A stretch of DNA of 64,000 bases from assembly GCA_017467845.1 (NCBI GenBank), contig JAFUKH010000010.1, positions 20,635 to 84,634 of the forward strand, written 5' to 3'. This document shows, one piece after another, positions 31,691 to 40,245 of the stretch. The translations under genes and the position numbers were made by a program. Each line of letters opens with the position of its first letter. The stretch's first letter is position 1. The notes beneath the pieces were generated by a model. That model was not told the origin of the DNA. It did not search any database and saw only the letters and a program-made list of their open reading frames with translations. This DNA comes from Lachnospiraceae bacterium (GTDB taxonomy: Bacteria; Bacillota; Clostridia; Lachnospirales; Lachnospiraceae).

Positions 31691-31860
31691 GTAGAAAATA
31701 GTATCTGGTAGCAGGAAATAAAGCATTAGATACCGGAAAGTACATTTGTGGGTATCTATGCGAAATTTTATATGCTGTAGAGAAAATTTGGAAGTTTATA
31801 GGGCAAAGTAGTATCATTTGATGTATCTATAGAATAAAAAATGCTTAGTAGATACCCTGT
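31620..31860. repeat. GTATC/GATAC hairpin array, copy II
   Basis: After the terminator come AGTATCT (31700-31706) with AGATACC (31728-31734), GGTATCTATGCGAAATT (from 31751), and GTATCTA (31823-31829) with TAGATAC (31849-31855). GTATCTATG(C/T)GAAATT recurs on the reverse strand at 47585-47600. Nothing coding is seen between 31604 and 31951. Confidence 0.6.
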
Positions 31861-31890
31861 AGGGTATAAAATAGGTGAAAAGTAAGAGTA

Positions 31891-31921
31891 AAAGCCCAAC
31901 AAGATTTTTTGTTGGGCTTTT
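31891..31921. terminator. Bidirectional terminator between hisD and the GH31 gene
   Basis: AAAGCCCAACAA pairs with TTGTTGGGCTTT across a T-rich loop, with T-rich flanks for both strands. It probably ends the GH31 transcript. Confidence 0.85.
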
Positions 31922-31951
31922 GCGGCACATATGGTGATGACGGATTTTATA

Positions 31952-33898
31952 TTAAAATATATTTAGCACATCCGCTCCCGCTCTGATAAAAGCAACAAAT
32001 TCGTCAATTTCTGCAGAGATTTCATATTCTCCCTTTGTATAGAAGCTCATGTCCTTGGTAAGAATCCACTCGCCCTCAGGGAGGTATACTTTCTTGGAGG
32101 TCTGACCCTGTACGGTGATAGGAGCGAAGATAATATCATCGCCGAACATATATTGACCGTTTAAGGTATAGCAGATTTCGTCCTCCGGATATTCGAAGAA
32201 CATGGGGCGCATTACCGGGTAGCCTTTTTCAGAAGCAGTCTTCATCTGGGCACTGATGTATGGGCGCAGACGCTCACGGAGAAGAACTAAATCCTTTAGA
32301 ATTTCCAGATTTCTTTCACCGAAGCTCCAGAGCTCGTTGGGGTCACCGCTTGGCTCGATGATATTGCTCTTTTCGCCATGCTTAAGGCGGGAACCATGGA
32401 GACGCATCACCGGGCTGAATACGCCGAACTGGAACCAGCGCACTATCAATTCTCTAAAGTAGTCGCTTTCAATATCGGCACCGAAGAAGCCCCCGATATC
32501 GGTGTTCCACCAGGGGATACCACACATGGCCATGTTCAGTCCTGCATGTACCTGATGCTGTAAACTTTCAAAGGTGGAAGGGATATCGCCGGACCATACC
32601 AGAGAGCCGAATTTCTGGCTTCCAAGGTAAGCACATCTGGTTAGGGTAATGATATCGTCTCTGCCCATGGATTTGAAACCGTCATAGGCCAGCTTGGAGT
32701 AGTAGTAGGGGTAAAGGAGCCCTACCATGTCCGCACGGCCCTTGTGCCAGATAAGATTGTCGAACTGTTCCGGATGAATCTCCGGCTCGGCTTCGTCAAA
32801 CCAAAGGGCATCCACACCGTTATCGATGTAGTTTTCCTTCAGTTTGCTCCATACGTATTCTCTGGTGGCAGGGTTGGTTACATCAATTTCTGCCTGCCAT
32901 CCATAGAAATTAAATACTCTGTCGGAACCACGGGTAGTACGCATCAGCATATTGTTTTCGGACATATGCCGGTAGTTTTCACTCTTCTCGTTGATGGTGG
33001 GCCACATGGAGACAATCAGCTTGGTGCCCATTTCATGAAGCTCATCCGTCATTGCCTTGACATCCGGCCAATACTTTGGATCAAATTTGTAGTCACCCTG
33101 CTCTGTCCAATGGAAGTAATCGGCGATAATTGCAGAAAGAGGAATTCCAAGTTCTTTATATCGTCTGGCAACACTAAGAAGCTCTTCCTGGGTTTCGTAG
33201 CGAAGGCGGCTTTGCCAAAAGCCCATGCCCCAGTCCGGCATCTTGGGAGCGTGCCCTGTTAAGTCTGCAAGGATGGAGCAAGCCTCTTTGGGAGTACCGC
33301 CGATGATTACATAATCAATTGCCTGACAGCAATCACTGCTAAAGCGGGTTCTGTTATGACTCAGCTCTGCAAGCCCCGTAGAAGGTACATTCCACAAAAA
33401 TCCGTAGCCCAGAGAGGAATATACATATGGAATGGTGCACTTTGCATTCAGATTCACGATATCAATAGAGGAGCCTTTCAGGTCGAATGGATTGTCCCAG
33501 CTATGTCCCATTCCGAAGAAGTGCTCACCTTCATTGGGCTCGAAGGTGACTCTGGCATTCCACAGACCGCTACCCTTATTGGTGTAATGGTGAAAGCCAT
33601 AGCCAAAGTTTTGTTCCGGCTTTTCTTCCAAAATCTTCTTATCATCGTAATAGTAGGCGGTTTTTCCGTCTTCTTCCAGAATTACACGTAATTTGCCGCT
33701 TTGCAGGGAAATACTCTTTTCTGATTCTTCAATCTGTACTTCGCATTGTCCCGGGATAAGGGAATAATTCTCTTCTATAAATTGGCAGCCGGGAAATCCC
33801 TGAAAGCGAATGGTATTTTCACCGCAGGAGGAGATACGGATTAATTCACCGTTCATGGAGTAGAAAATGGAGTTATTTTCGATTCTTGTATTTTTCAT
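31952..33898 (-). CDS. GH31 alpha-glucosidase/alpha-xylosidase
   Basis: Retaining glycoside hydrolase of 648 residues acting on alpha-linked glucosides or xylosides. The N-terminal beta domain (to about 215) leads into the (beta/alpha)8 barrel beginning at MPDWGMGFWQSRLRY. The nucleophile aspartate lies in ALWFDEAEPE (about residue 366) and the acid/base in VWSGDIPSTFE (near 435). The DIGGFFG segment follows. There is no signal peptide, so it is cytoplasmic and should act on imported oligosaccharides. It is divergent from an AraC regulator, its probable controller. AAAGGAG precedes the ATG. Confidence 0.92.
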   Translation of the reverse strand: MKNTRIENNSIFYSMNGELIRISSCGENTIRFQGFPGCQFIEENYSLIPGQCEVQIEESEKSISLQSGKLRVILEEDGKTAYYYDDKKILEEKPEQNFGYGFHHYTNKGSGLWNARVTFEPNEGEHFFGMGHSWDNPFDLKGSSIDIVNLNAKCTIPYVYSSLGYGFLWNVPSTGLAELSHNRTRFSSDCCQAIDYVIIGGTPKEACSILADLTGHAPKMPDWGMGFWQSRLRYETQEELLSVARRYKELGIPLSAIIADYFHWTEQGDYKFDPKYWPDVKAMTDELHEMGTKLIVSMWPTINEKSENYRHMSENNMLMRTTRGSDRVFNFYGWQAEIDVTNPATREYVWSKLKENYIDNGVDALWFDEAEPEIHPEQFDNLIWHKGRADMVGLLYPYYYSKLAYDGFKSMGRDDIITLTRCAYLGSQKFGSLVWSGDIPSTFESLQHQVHAGLNMAMCGIPWWNTDIGGFFGADIESDYFRELIVRWFQFGVFSPVMRLHGSRLKHGEKSNIIEPSGDPNELWSFGERNLEILKDLVLLRERLRPYISAQMKTASEKGYPVMRPMFFEYPEDEICYTLNGQYMFGDDIIFAPITVQGQTSKKVYLPEGEWILTKDMSFYTKGEYEISAEIDEFVAFIRAGADVLNIF

Positions 33899-34029
33899 AA
33901 AGGGCTCCTTTCATGTGATTGTGGCTTTACGCCGGAATTGACTGTTGATATAATTATATTGTCCTGTGAAAAGATAATCTATAAAATTTTTGATACACAA
34001 TATAACAATATTGACCTAGTAGGAGTAAA

Positions 34030-34878
34030 ATGGAAAGAGAGAATTTTAGGGAAGCCTTGCAGCGTGGAACCACGGCTTTTCCGGTGGCAATTTATAATAT
34101 TACATTCAGCAGGCATCAGCAGCTTTTGGCGCATCTGCATTATCACAATGAGTTTGAGTTGTTGGTTGCTACCAAGGGAAGTCTTTGCATTCAGATGGAG
34201 GAGAATTGTTTTACCATTGCGCCCGGAGAGGGGATATTTATCAATTCCGGAAGGCTACATACCATTACTGCCGGTGGAGAAGGTGAGCATGGGTTTATCG
34301 CCGTGGTGTTTGATTATACGCTGATTTGCAATGAGTATGAGGTAATATTTGCGAAGTATGTTCAGCCATTACTAACCGGAAGTTTGAAGGTTGAAGAGAA
34401 GCTGCCGCCGGAGATATGTGAGAGGATTCATTCTATTTGCAGGGCTTACGAGGCAGAGGAATTTGACAACGAGTTATATATTAAGCAGTGCGTTCTTAAT
34501 ATTTTTTATCTTCTGATGAAGGATGCGGAGAATACTAAGCCTATGGTACACAGCAGCAAAAGTCTGCTGGTGAAGGAGGTTTTGGATTATATCAGAAGAA
34601 ATTACGGAGAGCCCATTTCATTACAGCTTCTGGCAGACCAGGTACATGTGAGCAAGGAGTATTTGTGCAGGACTTTTCGGGTACTTTCGGGGTCTGCACC
34701 GATAGAGTTCTTAAATCGTTACCGAATCCGGCAGAGTACCTTTCTGCTGGCACAGACCGACAAAAGTGTTTCAGACATTGCCCAGGCTTGTGGCTTTAAT
34801 CACAGCAGCTATTATGGTAAATTATTTTATGAATACATGGGGTGTACTCCCACAGAGTATCGGAAAAGAAATACATAA
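34030..34878 (+). CDS. AraC family transcriptional regulator
   Basis: A 282-residue activator with an N-terminal cupin (AHLHYHNEFELLVATKGSLCIQMEENCFTIAPGEGIFINSGRLH) that should bind a sugar. The C-terminal pair of helix-turn-helices runs from about 180 (VLDYIRRNYGEPISLQLLADQVHVSKEYLCRTFRVLSG) to the end (VSDIAQACGFNHSSYYGKLF). AGGAG precedes the ATG. It is divergent from the GH31 gene with a 131-nt, A/T-rich shared promoter region that holds CAATATAACAATATTG. Confidence 0.9.
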   Translation: MERENFREALQRGTTAFPVAIYNITFSRHQQLLAHLHYHNEFELLVATKGSLCIQMEENCFTIAPGEGIFINSGRLHTITAGGEGEHGFIAVVFDYTLICNEYEVIFAKYVQPLLTGSLKVEEKLPPEICERIHSICRAYEAEEFDNELYIKQCVLNIFYLLMKDAENTKPMVHSSKSLLVKEVLDYIRRNYGEPISLQLLADQVHVSKEYLCRTFRVLSGSAPIEFLNRYRIRQSTFLLAQTDKSVSDIAQACGFNHSSYYGKLFYEYMGCTPTEYRKRNT

Positions 34879-34900
34879 ATTTCCAAAGATGGGAGAGACT

Positions 34901-34939
34901 ATGAATAAAAGATTTTTAAACAGGAGTTTGGGACATTGA
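34901..34939 (+). CDS. 12-codon upstream ORF overlapping a TTG start
   Basis: GGGAG precedes ATG, which begins MNKRFLNRSLGH and then stops. Its TGA overlaps the TTG start of the hydrolase gene (TTGA). Termination here could deliver ribosomes to that rare start codon, so it may be a coupling device rather than a functional peptide. Confidence 0.35.
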   Translation: MNKRFLNRSLGH

Positions 34940-35886
34940 TTTATTTATTCGTAATTTTGCTGTTGGTGGCGTATGCCCTGACCATTTCTTACACCAGCTA
35001 TCGCATTGCGTTTCTGGCACCTAAAAGGCAACCGGGAGATGCACCGTCCATGCCCAGCGGAGCGCAGTATTTGGATTATAAGGAAACTATAGACGGCTGT
35101 ATAAAGGAGATTATGGACAGACCCTTTGAAGGGATTGCAATTACTTCCTTTGATGGGCTTAAGCTGTTTGGAAGATATTATCATGTGAAAGAAGGAGCCC
35201 CGTTACAGATTCAGTTCCATGGGTATAAAAGCAGCGGTTTTGTGGATTTCTGCGGAGGGACTAAGCTTGCCATAGAGCTGGGATACAATGTGTTGGTGGT
35301 GGATCAGCGTTCTCATGGAAGAAGCGAGGGTTCTACCATTACCTTTGGCGTGCAGGAGCGTAAGGATTGCCTCAGCTGGATTGACTATGCCCTGAAACGT
35401 TTTGGGGAGGATACAAAGATTGTTCTGGCAGGAATTTCCATGGGAGCAGCAACGGTTCTGATGGCAAGTGATCAGGAGCTGCCCGCCAATGTAAAAGGAA
35501 TCATGGCGGATTGTCCTTACTCTTCTCCAAAAGAAATTATCTGCAAGGTGGGGAGGGAAATGCATTTCCCATTGATACTGTTGTATCCTTTTATTAAGCT
35601 GGGGGCGCTGGTGTTTGGCAGGTTTCATCTGGAGGAGAGCAGTGCTGTGGAAGCAGTGCCCAAGGCTAAGGTTCCCATTTTGCTGATTCATGGGGAAGCA
35701 GATAAATTCGTACCCTGCGATATGAGCCGGGCGATCAAGGTGGCAGGTGGTGACAACATAGAGCTTCATACTTTTCCGGGAGCTACCCATGGTATGAGCT
35801 ACATGGTAGATGCTGAGCGGTATGAGGAGATAACCATAGCGTTTTTAGAGAGAATAATGGATGATAAAGATGATATAACGAAATAG
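34936..35886 (+). CDS. Membrane-anchored alpha/beta hydrolase
   Basis: A 316-residue alpha/beta hydrolase with an N-terminal membrane segment (IYLFVILLLVAYALTISYT). The nucleophile serine is in LAGISMGAATVLM, near residue 170. The acid is probably in HGEADKFVP, and the histidine is in FPGATHGMSY. FHGYKSSGFVD supplies the oxyanion region. It resembles the YqkD/FrsA-like peptidase S9-type hydrolases. It is read from TTG at 34936; GGAG lies 10 nt upstream. There is no clear functional link to the neighbours. Confidence 0.82.
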   Translation: MIYLFVILLLVAYALTISYTSYRIAFLAPKRQPGDAPSMPSGAQYLDYKETIDGCIKEIMDRPFEGIAITSFDGLKLFGRYYHVKEGAPLQIQFHGYKSSGFVDFCGGTKLAIELGYNVLVVDQRSHGRSEGSTITFGVQERKDCLSWIDYALKRFGEDTKIVLAGISMGAATVLMASDQELPANVKGIMADCPYSSPKEIICKVGREMHFPLILLYPFIKLGALVFGRFHLEESSAVEAVPKAKVPILLIHGEADKFVPCDMSRAIKVAGGDNIELHTFPGATHGMSYMVDAERYEEITIAFLERIMDDKDDITK

Positions 35887-35965
35887 ATGAAGAAGTATAT
35901 ATAATTATCTTGACAATATAGGATATATACTATATTCTGTAAATAGAAAAATATACAGGAGTATT

Positions 35966-36220
35966 ATGCCAGTTATTTCAAGGTTTTATGGTATTACAAT
36001 AAAGATGTATTTAAGACAGAAAGAACATAATCCACATCATCTTCATGCAGTATATGGAGAGAATGTAGGGTTATTTGATATTCAGACAGGCGAGATGTTT
36101 GAAGGAGATATATCTGTAAAGCAGCGTCAGATGGTAGAGGCATTCATTCAAGAGAATAGAGAGCATTTATTGGAAATGTGGGAAAGCCAGAAGTATGAAT
36201 TGATTCCTTGGGCATCGTAG
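35966..36220 (+). CDS. DUF4160 protein
   Basis: An 84-residue protein with the DUF4160 pattern: MPVISRFYGITIKMY, then HHLHAVYGENVGLFDIQTGEMFEG and VEAFIQENREHLLEMWE. DUF4160 genes typically come immediately before a DUF2442 gene, as here, where 14 nt separate them. The pair behaves like a toxin-antitoxin module in gene layout, but the activity is not established from the sequence. ACAGGAGT precedes the ATG. Confidence 0.85.
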   Translation: MPVISRFYGITIKMYLRQKEHNPHHLHAVYGENVGLFDIQTGEMFEGDISVKQRQMVEAFIQENREHLLEMWESQKYELIPWAS

Positions 36221-36234
36221 GAAGGAGGGAGACT

Positions 36235-36708
36235 GTGCATCATAAGATTGAAGAGGTAAAGGTACTACCGGATTATTATATTGAGACCCGTTTTTTGGGG
36301 GGAGCAGTAAAGAAGTATGATGTAAAGAAGCTTTTTATTGAATTCCCTCAGTTTAAAAGATTTGAGAATAATATGGAGCTGTTTACGGATATACAGGTAG
36401 ATATGGGCGGTTACGGCGTATCGTGGAATGATGAGCTGGATTTGGATGCAGAGACGATATGGGAAGACGGCATTTTGATTGAGCAGACTCCGGAATCTAA
36501 TATCAACAAGCTATTGGCATATCAGCTTTTGATGGCAAGAAAGAGTGCGAATGTTACGCAAAAGCAGCTGGCTGAAATCACCGGGATTTATCAAGGGGAT
36601 ATCAGTAAGATTGAAAGAGGAATAGGGAATCCATCATTAATGACACTAAGCAGATTGGCAGAAGGCTTAGAGATGCAATTGGATATTAAGTTTGTGTCGA
36701 GAGGTTGA
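36235..36708 (+). CDS. DUF2442 fused to an XRE helix-turn-helix
   Basis: A 157-residue protein starting with GTG at 36235 after AAGGAGG (36220-36226). The N-terminal DUF2442 domain (about 1-80, VKVLPDYYIETRFLGGAVKKYDV to WNDELDLDAETIWEDG) is joined to an XRE HTH (about 95-155, LLMARKSANVTQKQLAEITGIYQGDISKIERGIGNPSLMTLSRLAEGL). It is the probable DNA-binding partner (antitoxin-like) of the DUF4160 protein. An upstream in-frame start overlapping the DUF4160 gene is rejected. Confidence 0.85.
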   Translation: MHHKIEEVKVLPDYYIETRFLGGAVKKYDVKKLFIEFPQFKRFENNMELFTDIQVDMGGYGVSWNDELDLDAETIWEDGILIEQTPESNINKLLAYQLLMARKSANVTQKQLAEITGIYQGDISKIERGIGNPSLMTLSRLAEGLEMQLDIKFVSRG

Positions 36709-36727
36709 GCGAGGAATAATTAACATA

Positions 36728-36756
36728 TTGAAATCGAACAAATGTTCTGATATAAT
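36728..36756 (+). promoter_or_regulatory. SOS promoter: LexA box between -35 and -10
   Basis: TTGAAA (36728-36733) and TATAAT (36751-36756) are 17 nt apart. The spacer holds CGAAC-AAAT-GTTC (36735-36747), which fits the Gram-positive LexA (Cheo) box CGAAC-N4-GTTCG except for the last base. LexA bound here would block RNA polymerase, so the next gene should respond to DNA damage. Confidence 0.75.
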
Positions 36757-36784
36757 GAAGTTCCGGAGATAAAGGAGGTAAGAC

Positions 36785-37060
36785 ATGTCAGAGCATGAAG
36801 CAATAATGATTCTAGCCAATAATCCCAATATTGTACCGGTGCCGGTGATTGCATCCTTTAATAATAAGGGCGAAGTAGTTCCTCTTTATTTCAGTGTGGA
36901 AGGCCTGCGGCTGAAAGTGGACCATCTGCTTTTTGCGGATAAGAAGATGAGTGACGTGACAACCTATCGGTGTGAAGTCACATTCTCGGATAGAGTACAG
37001 CAGATAACCTTGAACTACCATAAACGTGCAGGGATTTGGACATTGAATAAGATAAAGTAA
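36785..37060 (+). CDS. Small SOS-controlled protein of unknown function
   Basis: A 91-residue protein, not recognised by me. It begins MSEHEAIMILANNPNIVPVPVIASFNN and has beta-rich segments (PLYFSVEGLRLKVDHLLFA, YRCEVTFSDRVQQITLNYHKRAGIW), suggesting a small single-domain beta fold. AAGGAGG gives a strong ribosome site. The LexA-box promoter implies induction by DNA damage, and the size and placement recall the small accessory genes (YolD-like) upstream of translesion polymerases, but no polymerase follows here. A 16-codon ORF at about 37125 is probably noise. Confidence 0.7.
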   Translation: MSEHEAIMILANNPNIVPVPVIASFNNKGEVVPLYFSVEGLRLKVDHLLFADKKMSDVTTYRCEVTFSDRVQQITLNYHKRAGIWTLNKIK

Positions 37061-37184
37061 GCATAAAACAGGCGTCGGCAGAATATCATATTACTATAAA
37101 TAGGGATAGTATAAGGGGGATATTATGCTGGCATTTATCTTATATTTGTGGAATTTGGTACAGACTGCGGAGTGATGAAGAAAA

Positions 37185-37210
37185 CCCCCACGAGTATTGC
37201 TCGTGGGGGT
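37185..37210. terminator. Bidirectional terminator before rbr
   Basis: CCCCCACGAG (37185-37194) pairs with CTCGTGGGGG (37200-37209), with A-rich and T-rich flanks serving both strands. It ends the perR-rbr transcript. Confidence 0.85.
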
Positions 37211-37216
37211 AGTATT

Positions 37217-37759
37217 TTAGCTGAAGTAACGTTTAAGAAGTCCTTCAAACGCCTTGCCATGTCTTGCTTCATCGCGGGCCATTTCATGCACGGTATCGTG
37301 GATAGCGTCAAGATTTAACTCTTTTGCTCTCTTAGCGAGGTCGAACTTACCTGCGGTTGCACCGTTCTCAGCGTCAACTCTCATCTCAAGATTCTTCTTG
37401 GTAGAAGCGGTAACTACTTCACCGAGGAGCACAGCGAATTTTGCAGCATGTTCAGCCTCTTCCCAAGCTGCCTTTTCCCAGTATAAACCGATTTCAGGAT
37501 AACCTTCTCTGTGAGCTACACGAGCCATAGCAAGGTACATACCTACTTCTGAGCACTCGCCTTCAAAGTTAGCTCTAAGATCCATCATAATATCTTCCGG
37601 TGCACCCTGTGCAACACCTACAACGTGTTCAGCTGCCCAAGTCTTCTCACCTGACATCTCATTGAACTTCTCTGCAGGAACTCCACAAACAGGGCACTTG
37701 TCAGGAGCTGCATCTCCCTCATGAACATAACCACATACGCTACATACATACTTCTTCAT
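37217..37759 (-). CDS. rbr: Reverse-type rubrerythrin
   Basis: Oxygen/peroxide-detoxifying non-haem iron protein. From the ATG at 37759 it has 180 residues; a Met two codons upstream is also possible since AAAGGAG lies close to both. The rubredoxin centre comes first (CSVCGY and CPVCGVP, residues 6-25), unlike classical rubrerythrin, so it is the reverse arrangement common in clostridia. The diiron four-helix domain follows with [18 protein letters not shown] and [11 protein letters not shown] providing carboxylate ligands. It is co-transcribed with perR, 43 nt downstream of it. Confidence 0.93.
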   Translation of the reverse strand: MKKYVCSVCGYVHEGDAAPDKCPVCGVPAEKFNEMSGEKTWAAEHVVGVAQGAPEDIMMDLRANFEGECSEVGMYLAMARVAHREGYPEIGLYWEKAAWEEAEHAAKFAVLLGEVVTASTKKNLEMRVDAENGATAGKFDLAKRAKELNLDAIHDTVHEMARDEARHGKAFEGLLKRYFS

Positions 37760-37802
37760 AATCATTTTCTCCTTTTCTTAAATAAATTATTGTGTTTAGT
37801 GT

Positions 37803-38204
37803 TTACAAATTTTTTTCGCTGCATACATTACAGCAGTTTTTACATCTTCCGTAGAAATAGGTGACACATCCGGTAATCTCTCCATCGAAATTCTTGCCGG
37901 CGATACTACATGTATCCGGTAAGGTTTCAACGTCCAGATCGATTACGCTACCACAGTCGTTACAGATAAAATGGTAGTGTTCAGAGGTGTCTGCATCGAA
38001 ATGATCTACACCGTCACCCATTCGAATTCTTTGAATCTCACCGATTTCAGCAAGTAAGGTAAGGTTACGATACACTGTACCCAAGCTGATATTAGGATTC
38101 TCCCGGCGGACATTCGTATATACCACGTCTGCGGTAGGATGATCCTTGCGAGTCATAAGAAATTGTTTAATTTGCTCTCGCTGTTTACTTCTCTTCAGTG
38201 CCAT
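37803..38204 (-). CDS. perR: Peroxide-responsive repressor PerR
   Basis: Fur-superfamily repressor of 133 residues. The winged helix (KRSKQREQIKQFLMTRKDHPTADVVY; NISLGTVYRNLTLLAEIGEI) is followed by the metal region DHFDADTSEHYHFIC, with the Asp/His pattern of PerR iron/manganese sites. The zinc cysteines are CNDC and CKNC plus a late VC. Oxidation of the iron-site histidines is the known sensing mode. Its operon partner is rubrerythrin, and a PerR-like box overlaps its own promoter. Confidence 0.88.
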   Translation of the reverse strand: MALKRSKQREQIKQFLMTRKDHPTADVVYTNVRRENPNISLGTVYRNLTLLAEIGEIQRIRMGDGVDHFDADTSEHYHFICNDCGSVIDLDVETLPDTCSIAGKNFDGEITGCVTYFYGRCKNCCNVCSEKNL

Positions 38205-38225
38205 CAGGTTTTCCTTTCTTGAAAT

Positions 38226-38273
38226 CAGTAATGATTACTAATATTAATATAGCACAACTTTTTAAAATGTCAA
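38226..38273 (-). promoter_or_regulatory. perR promoter and Per-type operator
   Basis: On the minus strand TTGACA (38268-38273) and TATATT (38246-38251) are 16 nt apart. Downstream, AGTAAT-C-ATTACT (38227-38239), with flanking pairs, forms a 7-1-7-like palindrome resembling the Per box TTATAATnATTATAA, placed to block early transcription. This fits autoregulation by PerR. Confidence 0.7.
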
Positions 38274-38392
38274 TACATTTTTCGAGAAAAATTTTCATAT
38301 TTTTTTTATAAGATTATTCTTTCTTATTTATACATATTGGGGAAGGATGTGTTAAGATATAATACAGAGATATTCGGAGGGAGGGGGCATTT

Positions 38393-39532
38393 ATGAAGTT
38401 CAAGACCAGACTGGTTGTAACGTTTGTAACGATTATTGCGATTCCACTGGTGTTGTGTGCAATTGCGTTCCTGGTTATCAGTATATATTTAATGAATGTG
38501 CGAAATGGTTATCCGCTGAAGGAATTGGACTATTCATTGATTACCAAGGTTCATATGCTGGTGTCTCATCAGCTTTTGGTGGATATGATTATTGCAATGA
38601 TTCTGATTCTGATATTTACCGGATGGCTTTTGACCCGTTGGATTCAGAAAAGTGTATTTAATCCATTGAGAGAGCTGAATGTGGCCATGACCAAGATAAA
38701 AGAAGGAGATTTTGATTACACCTTGCAGACAGATGCAAAGGGTGAAATCGGAGATTTATATCGAAACTATGAGGATATGCGACTCCGGCTGAAGGAATCT
38801 ACGGAAGAAAATGCCCAGCATGAGAAGCAGAATCGGGAGCTGATAAGTAATATTTCTCATGATTTGAAGACGCCGATTACAGCTATCAAGGGATATGTGG
38901 AAGGAATTTTGGACGGCGTAGCAGATACACCGGAGAAGAAGGACAAGTATCTCAGAGCCATCTATAATAAGGCTACGGATATGCAGAAGCTGATTAGTGA
39001 GCTTACGGTTTATTCCAATGTAGAGAATAATCGAATTCCGTACAACTTCCACCAGATTAATGTGGCGGACTACTTTAAGGATTGTGTGGAAGAGGTCGGT
39101 ATGGATCTGGAGAATCGCAATATAAGATTGGATTATTCTAATCTGGTAAGTAGTGATACCGTCATTATCGCTGACCCGGAGCAAATGAAGAAGGTCATAA
39201 ATAATATTATCAGCAACAGTGTAAAATATATGGATAAGAAAAACGGAGAGATTGATATTCGTATTTTGGACGAGCTGGATTCCGTGCGAATTGAGATTGA
39301 GGACAATGGTAAGGGCATTGCCCAGAAGGATCTGTCCAAGATATTCGACCGCTTCTATCGTACCGATGCATCTCGCAATTCTATGCAGGGCGGCAGTGGT
39401 ATAGGCTTATCCATTGTAAAGAAAATTATCGAAGACCATGGTGGATACATATGGGCGACCAGCAAAGAGGGCGAAGGAACCTGTATCCATTTTGTAATAA
39501 GAAAATATAAAGAGTTAACACCGAATTCGTAG
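38393..39532 (+). CDS. Membrane sensor histidine kinase
   Basis: A 379-residue sensor. There are two membrane helices (about 8-30 and 62-83) with a very short extracellular loop of about 30 residues between them, then a HAMP domain. HisKA carries SHDLKTPITAIKGYVEGILDG (His near 155) and the ATPase domain carries IISNSVKYMDKK, DNGKGIAQKDLSKIFDRFYR and GGSGIGLSIVKKII. The short sensor loop suggests an intramembrane-sensing kinase of envelope stress or antimicrobial peptides. It is 15 nt before its response regulator. Confidence 0.92.
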   Translation: MKFKTRLVVTFVTIIAIPLVLCAIAFLVISIYLMNVRNGYPLKELDYSLITKVHMLVSHQLLVDMIIAMILILIFTGWLLTRWIQKSVFNPLRELNVAMTKIKEGDFDYTLQTDAKGEIGDLYRNYEDMRLRLKESTEENAQHEKQNRELISNISHDLKTPITAIKGYVEGILDGVADTPEKKDKYLRAIYNKATDMQKLISELTVYSNVENNRIPYNFHQINVADYFKDCVEEVGMDLENRNIRLDYSNLVSSDTVIIADPEQMKKVINNIISNSVKYMDKKNGEIDIRILDELDSVRIEIEDNGKGIAQKDLSKIFDRFYRTDASRNSMQGGSGIGLSIVKKIIEDHGGYIWATSKEGEGTCIHFVIRKYKELTPNS

Positions 39533-39547
39533 TGGAGGTTGTAGAAT

Positions 39548-40240
39548 ATGAGTAAGATCTTGATTATTGAAGATGAAGTTGCAATTGCAGAGTTAGAGAA
39601 AGATTATTTAGAACTTAGTGATTTTGAGGTAGAAGCAAAGCATACCGGTGATGAGGGACTGCAAGCAGCCCTTGAAGGAGATTTTGATTTGGTGATTTTG
39701 GATTTGATGCTTCCGGGTATGGACGGTTTTGAAGTATGCAAGAAGATTCGTCAGGAGAAGAATATTCCTATTTTGATGGTGTCTGCCAAAAAGGATGACA
39801 TCGACAAAATCAGAGGCCTTGGCCTTGGTGCAGACGATTATATGACCAAGCCTTTCAGCCCCAGCGAGCTGGTAGCCCGTGTGAAGGCACATATGGCCCG
39901 TTATGAGAGATTGGTTGGTGCCGGTCAAAAAGCCCAGAATGATATCGTGGAAATCCGCGGAATTCGCATTGACAAGACCGCACGTCGTGTATATATCGAT
40001 GGAGAGGAGAGAAACTTCACTACCAAGGAGTTTGATTTACTCACTTTCCTTGCAGAGAACCCTAACCATGTATATACGAAGGAAGAGTTGTTCCGGGAAA
40101 TCTGGGATATGGACTCCATTGGTGATATTGCAACCGTAACCGTTCATATTAAGAAGATTCGTGAAAAAATCGAGCCGGATACTGCAAAGCCTCAGTATAT
40201 CGAAACTATCTGGGGTGTGGGATACAGGTTTAAAATATAA
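39548..40240 (+). CDS. OmpR/PhoB family response regulator
   Basis: A 230-residue regulator: receiver domain (about 1-120) with the acidic pocket EDE near 8-9, phospho-acceptor Asp in DLVILDLMLPG near 54 and Lys in YMTKPF, then a winged helix from about 130 (IRIDKTARRVYIDGEERNFTTKEFDLLTFLAENPNHVYTKEEL) to the end (VHIKKIREKIEPD). It is the partner of the kinase upstream. GGAGG precedes the ATG. Its stop lies 6 nt before the promoter of the antisense RNA. Confidence 0.95.
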   Translation: MSKILIIEDEVAIAELEKDYLELSDFEVEAKHTGDEGLQAALEGDFDLVILDLMLPGMDGFEVCKKIRQEKNIPILMVSAKKDDIDKIRGLGLGADDYMTKPFSPSELVARVKAHMARYERLVGAGQKAQNDIVEIRGIRIDKTARRVYIDGEERNFTTKEFDLLTFLAENPNHVYTKEELFREIWDMDSIGDIATVTVHIKKIREKIEPDTAKPQYIETIWGVGYRFKI

Positions 40241-40245
40241 TGGCG

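Noticed and set aside
37125-37175. 16-codon hydrophobic ORF after the SOS gene
   Set aside because: It has a G-rich upstream stretch but is too short and has no further support.
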